From Drosophila miranda (taxonomy: Eukaryota; Arthropoda; Insecta; Diptera; Drosophilidae): a DNA stretch of 64,000 bases. The DNA lies in contig NC_046675.1 of assembly GCF_003369915.1 (NCBI RefSeq), forward strand, positions 27,404,001 through 27,468,000. The letters are read 5' to 3'. The translations under genes and the position numbers were made by a program. Shown piece after piece: positions 60,215 through 64,000 of this stretch; position 1 is the first letter of the stretch; every line of letters begins with the position of its first letter. Under the pieces are notes generated by a model that was given only the letters and a program-made list of their open reading frames with translations, was not told where the DNA came from and made no database searches.

Positions 60215-61935
60215 GCGATAGCCTGGGGGGAGCGATAAAACCCCCCAAGCTCACTTGAACCTGTAACAAGAACGTTGTGATGCCGCATGGGCGTGTGCCC
60301 CTTCTCACTGCCTAAAACTGTGAAGATCAAACTGTTGCAAATTTAGGGCAGTCCCATCCGGAGGCTTGGATGAATTTAGACAAGGTCCCAGGTTTGATTT
60401 CGGAAAGGTCCGAAATGTGTGAGGAAAGGGGCCCCGAGAAACCGAAGACGGCGATTTCCAAGGGCCGGGCAATGACAGAAGAAGTGGGAGACCGATTCAT
60501 TGTGAGGGATTGCAGTAGACTCCGCCACCCACGCGGCCGTCTAACTTTGAGCCATCAGAGTAAAAGTGGACCGCGTTTGCAGGTCCCGATTCGCCCATCT
60601 CCCAGTCCTCCCTAGTTGGGATTGATACCTGGAAAGGCGACGAGAGGTGGTCCCTAGGTACAGTAATCTGTCCTCTTTGGTAATTGCGGTAGTCTTGTCA
60701 GGATTCCCGAGTGACCAAACGCGGATGCTTTCCATATTTTGGCTTCCCTCATTTTGAGAGCGGAAAGTGTTGCAACCTTCTTTCCCATGAGGTCTATGGG
60801 AAGGAGGTCCAGCATTGTATCGAGGGCTTCACTTGTGGTAGTGCGTAGCCGGACAGTTATGCATAGCTCTGCCATGCGTTGAACTCTGCTGAGTTTATTG
60901 AGGCATATTCTTTTGTCTAAGGCTGGACACCATACCACCACTCCATAGAGCATGATCGGTCGTATGATGGCGGTGTAAAGCCACCGAACTATATAGGGGG
61001 TCATTCCCCATTTTAGTCCGATGGCTTTTCTGCAAGTATAGAGGGCCACTGTGGCTTTCTTTACTCTGTCCTCTATGCTCAATTTGCAGTCGAGCTTTCT
61101 ATCGAGGATTAAGCCAAGATACTTGGCGTTGTTGCTTCCCCACATAGTCTTGGAGGAATCAGTGCCGGAACTTTGTACTTCCTAGTGAAAAGCACCAGTT
61201 CCGTTTTAGACGGATTGACGCCTAGACCGCATTTCTCTGCCCATTTTGACATCTTCATAAGTGTGCTTGTCAGGCACTCACACAGCGTCTGCGGAAGTTT
61301 ACCGGAGAATGCTATGGCAACATCATCCGCATACGCCTCCCCCTCTATCTCCCGCAGCAGTTCGATCACTGCTACGTTTCATAGGAGGGGCAAGAGGACT
61401 CCGCTCTGCGGGGAGCCTCTGCTGACAAATCTGGTGGACGTTGACGTCCCCAGTGATGCCTCAACCGTCCTGCATTGTAGCATCTGATCGATCAGGCTCA
61501 CCGTCCGGGAGTCAACCCCCAGGTCCGTCAGTGGATGTTATTAAAGGCACCTTCTATGTCGAGGAAGGCTACTAGGGTGTACTCCTTACAGTTAAGGGAC
61601 GCTTCTATGATCAATGTGATCGTGTGTAGGGCCGTTTCGGTGGATCTTCCCTTCCGATAGGTATGCTGGGAGTCTGAGATTAGACTAGGCGGAATACTCG
61701 CCGTGATATGCATCCCCGGACGCCGTTCCATCGTCTTCAGAAGGAAAGACGATAGACTTATGGGTCAGAAATTTTTGGGGGCAGTATGCGAGGGCTTGCC
61801 TGACTTAGGAATGGAGACGACTTTGGTATGAAGCCAGGTTTCCGGGATATATCCATGGGAGACGATTCTCTCGTATGTCCTTTTGAGCCAATTAGTGGCT
61901 TTTTGTCCAGCGTGAATCAGTTGGGCAAGGATAAT
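60215..61935 (-). mobile_element. LOA-clade retrotransposon, minus strand, second copy
   Basis: Near-identical to the copy at 32493-36990 over the 3' UTR and RT. The RT palm (61369-60654) has the EAYADDVAIAF box, and 61731-61528 has DIEGAFNN. Compared with the other copy it lacks about 620 bases covering most of RNase H (junction near 60500). It retains RT sequence upstream (61765-61920, WLHTKVVSIPKSGK) that the other copy lost. The 5' end is fused to BEL/Pao sequence at about 61935. Confidence 0.8.
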
Positions 61936-63180
61936 GCCACTCCCATGTGGGGTGCTCCTGGGGGTATGAAGGACCATTCTATTTCCGGGTACTTGGTTTC
62001 CAGTTCGTTCGGTAGAATTCTTTCAATTTCTTCTCGTACTAAGCGGCTGGCTCCTCGGAAGTTCGTCCCGTTGTCCGACACGATTCTCTTGGGGATTCCT
62101 CGACGGGCTACGAACATTTCCAATGATAGCATGAAGGCGTCTGTTGACAGGGAGTTTTCCAGCTCGATGTGTACTGCTCGCACGGTGAGGCACGTGAATA
62201 GTACTCCCCATCGTTTCTCGCGTCGTATTCCTACGTTTACCTCCAGTGGTCCGAAGTAGTCGATACCTGTGTTTGTGGATGGCAATTCGGCGCGAACTCT
62301 TGCTCGCAGTCCTGGTATGTGGTACAATTGTCGCATCTCGTTGACGACGATCTCAGTAAGTTGATGCTGAAACTTCCGATGGAAATAATCAATGAGAAGA
62401 TTGGTGACGTTATGTCCTCCGGGTAGAATTACTGGCCGTTTCAGGTTCCTCGTTATGCCGATCGACTTATATATGCGGCCGCGTATTCTCAGTACGCCTG
62501 TTTCATCGAGGTGCGGCGATAATTTGTAGATCGAACTTTTCTTACTCACGATTCTTCCTTGTCGTAGAAGAGCCATTTCTTCAGAGTAAGCCTCTTCTTG
62601 GACCATCCGGTATATAACGATGTTGACATCTTCCATGTTGCGAAAGCGTGCGCCTAAATTTGCCTCTCTGATGCAAAATCTCTTTTGCGTATTTTGTCCA
62701 GAAATCTCATCACGCATCTCAGGGCTCCCGTGAACTTTTCCCACTTGCTAAAGCAACATACATTTCGGATTATGCTACTCAGCTTTGATGGCGGTTTCGG
62801 CGTATGATGGAACCCATTTCCATTCTGATATGTCCGAGGTTTCGAAGATCTCTCCAATTCGGAGCGCAACGACCTGATGGTACTTTCGAGCATCTTTCGA
62901 ACGTCTTTCGAGCGTATTGGTACTTCCAATACAACATGTTCTTGGAGTCGGTCCAAAAAAAACGTCGCTTGACCTCGACGGAGAGCTCCTGTGTTATGAG
63001 TTTCGCTAGCCGTAGGCCGAGAATCGCTGCCATAAGTTCCATCCTGGGAATCGGAATTGGTTTCAATGGTGCCACTCTTGTCGTGGATGCGAGTAGTGTG
63101 CACCGGACTTCTCCTCTTTGTTCGATCCTTATGAAGGCGACGGCTGCAAAGGCGTTTATGCTCGCGTCTGTAAAGATGTG
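61936..63180 (-). pseudogene. BEL/Pao RNase H-integrase remnant
   Basis: Minus strand, in order: RNase H part with IPRMELMAAILGLRLAK and FFWTDSKNMLYWKYQ (63075-62779), then integrase with GRIYKS, HRKFQHQLTEIVVNEMRQLY, TGIDYFGPLEVNVG, LTVRAVHIELE, SDNGTNFRGA and EIEWSFIPPGAPHMG (62744-61940). The zinc-binding cysteine pair expected between LYHIPGLRARV and TGIDYFGP is deleted. The DDE positions (IDYFG, SDNGTNF, and the Glu of the following helix) cannot all be confirmed because the end is cut by the LOA junction. Confidence 0.8.
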
Positions 63181-63182
63181 TA

Positions 63183-64000
63183 ATTTTTTTTTATTTATTT
63201 ATTAAATTAACAAATTATCTGTTAATAATGGTACTTAATTACAAAAGGCGGAAAAAAGATAAGTTAAAAGTTAGCTAAATTTAAGTGATTATAAATATTG
63301 CATGCAATTAGTTTAAGAGACAGTTCAGTGGATAGGGTGTGGCAGAGGGAGTTATAATTATGGCATAAAACCCTAAAAGGTTCATGATCAGCATAATAAG
63401 ACCTACATATGGGTAGACGGATAGGCCTAAAAGTACGGGTAGGTCTGGATGGAACGGCCAAGTCAATCTGAGCCAAGAGAGTTTGGGAGTCAACAGTCCC
63501 AAGAAGGAGCTTGTGCACGAACATTACGCCATTGCATATTCTGCGATGGTGCAACGACGGCAGGTCGAAAAGATTTAGCCTAGACCGGTAGGGTGGCAAG
63601 ATTCTACCCGAGTCCCAGTTAAAGTTCCGAAGGGCAAAAATTAAAAATTGCTTTTGCACGGATTCAATAACAGCCTGCTGCTCTTTATACTGCGGGCTCC
63701 ACACACAAGAACAATACTCCAATATAGGACGTACTAACGAGATGTACAGTTGTTTCGTAACGTACGGGTCGTCAAACTCCTTGGACCAACGCTTGATGAA
63801 CGCTAAAAAACCCTTAGCTTTATTTACAGTTGCAGCTATATGGGTGTTGAAACACATCTTATGATCAAAAAGGACTCCGAGGTAATTTGAACTCGAAATT
63901 CGCTCGAGGACATGATTTCCTAGAACATATGAGACAAAATGCGGAGCGCGACGGTAAAATGTCATAAGTTTGCATTTGGAAAGGTTCAGATAAAGAAGAT
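63183..64000 (-). mobile_element. jockey-type non-LTR retrotransposon inserted in BEL/Pao sequence, runs off the window
   Basis: The 3' end is an A-rich tail on the minus strand (plus-strand T run at about 63183-63203) that interrupts the BEL/Pao RNase H region. ORF2 codons 63965-63264 carry MTFYRRAPHF, SSNYLGVLFDHKMCF, FIKRWSKEFDDPYVTKQLYI, SLVRPILEYCSCVWSPQYK and LPSLHHRRI, the thumb and C-terminus of a jockey-clade RT. This frame is open to the window edge, so the copy is younger than the one at 30212-31310. Confidence 0.8.

Overview
The window is Drosophila DNA of pericentromeric-heterochromatin character: a few conserved, intron-bearing genes set in dense, nested and mostly broken transposons. 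Three conserved genes can be read exon by exon: a UBE2G-type ubiquitin-conjugating enzyme (minus strand, 20.0-23.2 kb), the penta-EF-hand gene Alg-2/PDCD6 (plus, 27.85-28.93 kb) and Parp (plus, 48.17-58.98 kb, 993 codons). As I recall, the D. melanogaster orthologues (CG40045, Alg-2, Parp) all lie in 3R heterochromatin, so this looks like the same ancestral gene block in another Drosophila species. I cannot name the species. INE-1/DINE-1-like repeats, mariner, Tc1, BEL/Pao, LOA-, jockey- and R1-clade elements all fit a drosophilid.

Layout. 0.25-4.48 kb: a 4.2-kb R1-clade non-LTR retrotransposon (Waldo-like) inserted in an AC microsatellite with a 14-bp target duplication. 5.4-7.0 kb (minus): an unrecognised two-exon gene for a probable secreted 501-residue protein whose N-terminal third is tandemly duplicated. 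9.1-10.15 kb: GC-rich DNA with a 49/61-bp tandem array. 10.15-17.6 kb: a Ty3/gypsy-type LTR element (Ulysses/Osvaldo-like) with minisatellite-bearing LTRs, a tRNA-Lys-type primer site and a broken gag-pol. 17.6-19.8 kb: retroelement scraps. 20-29 kb: the UBE2G and Alg-2 genes with MITEs and mariner remnants between them. 30-37 kb: jockey-like and LOA-clade elements on the minus strand. 38.5-42.2 kb: a nearly intact LOA-clade ORF2 with an 11-bp target duplication. 43-45.6 kb: a decayed BEL/Pao element. 45.9-48.0 kb: two inverted copies of a short TIR transposon forming a composite unit directly upstream of Parp. 48.1-59.0 kb: Parp, with intron 3 (5.5 kb) filled by at least six transposon pieces and intron 5 holding a full-length DINE-like element. 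59.7-64 kb: a MITE, then LOA, BEL/Pao and jockey-like pieces fused or nested.

I found no operon-like system, CRISPR array or clear RNA gene. The most unusual points are the signal-peptide-containing internal duplication in the unknown secreted gene, the GC-AG intron of Alg-2, CGATA motifs at the Alg-2 and Parp promoters, telomere-like (CCTAA)n tails on LOA-clade elements, and the composite inverted transposon next to Parp. Splice sites were chosen by eye from frame, consensus and family alignment from memory; no alignment was run.
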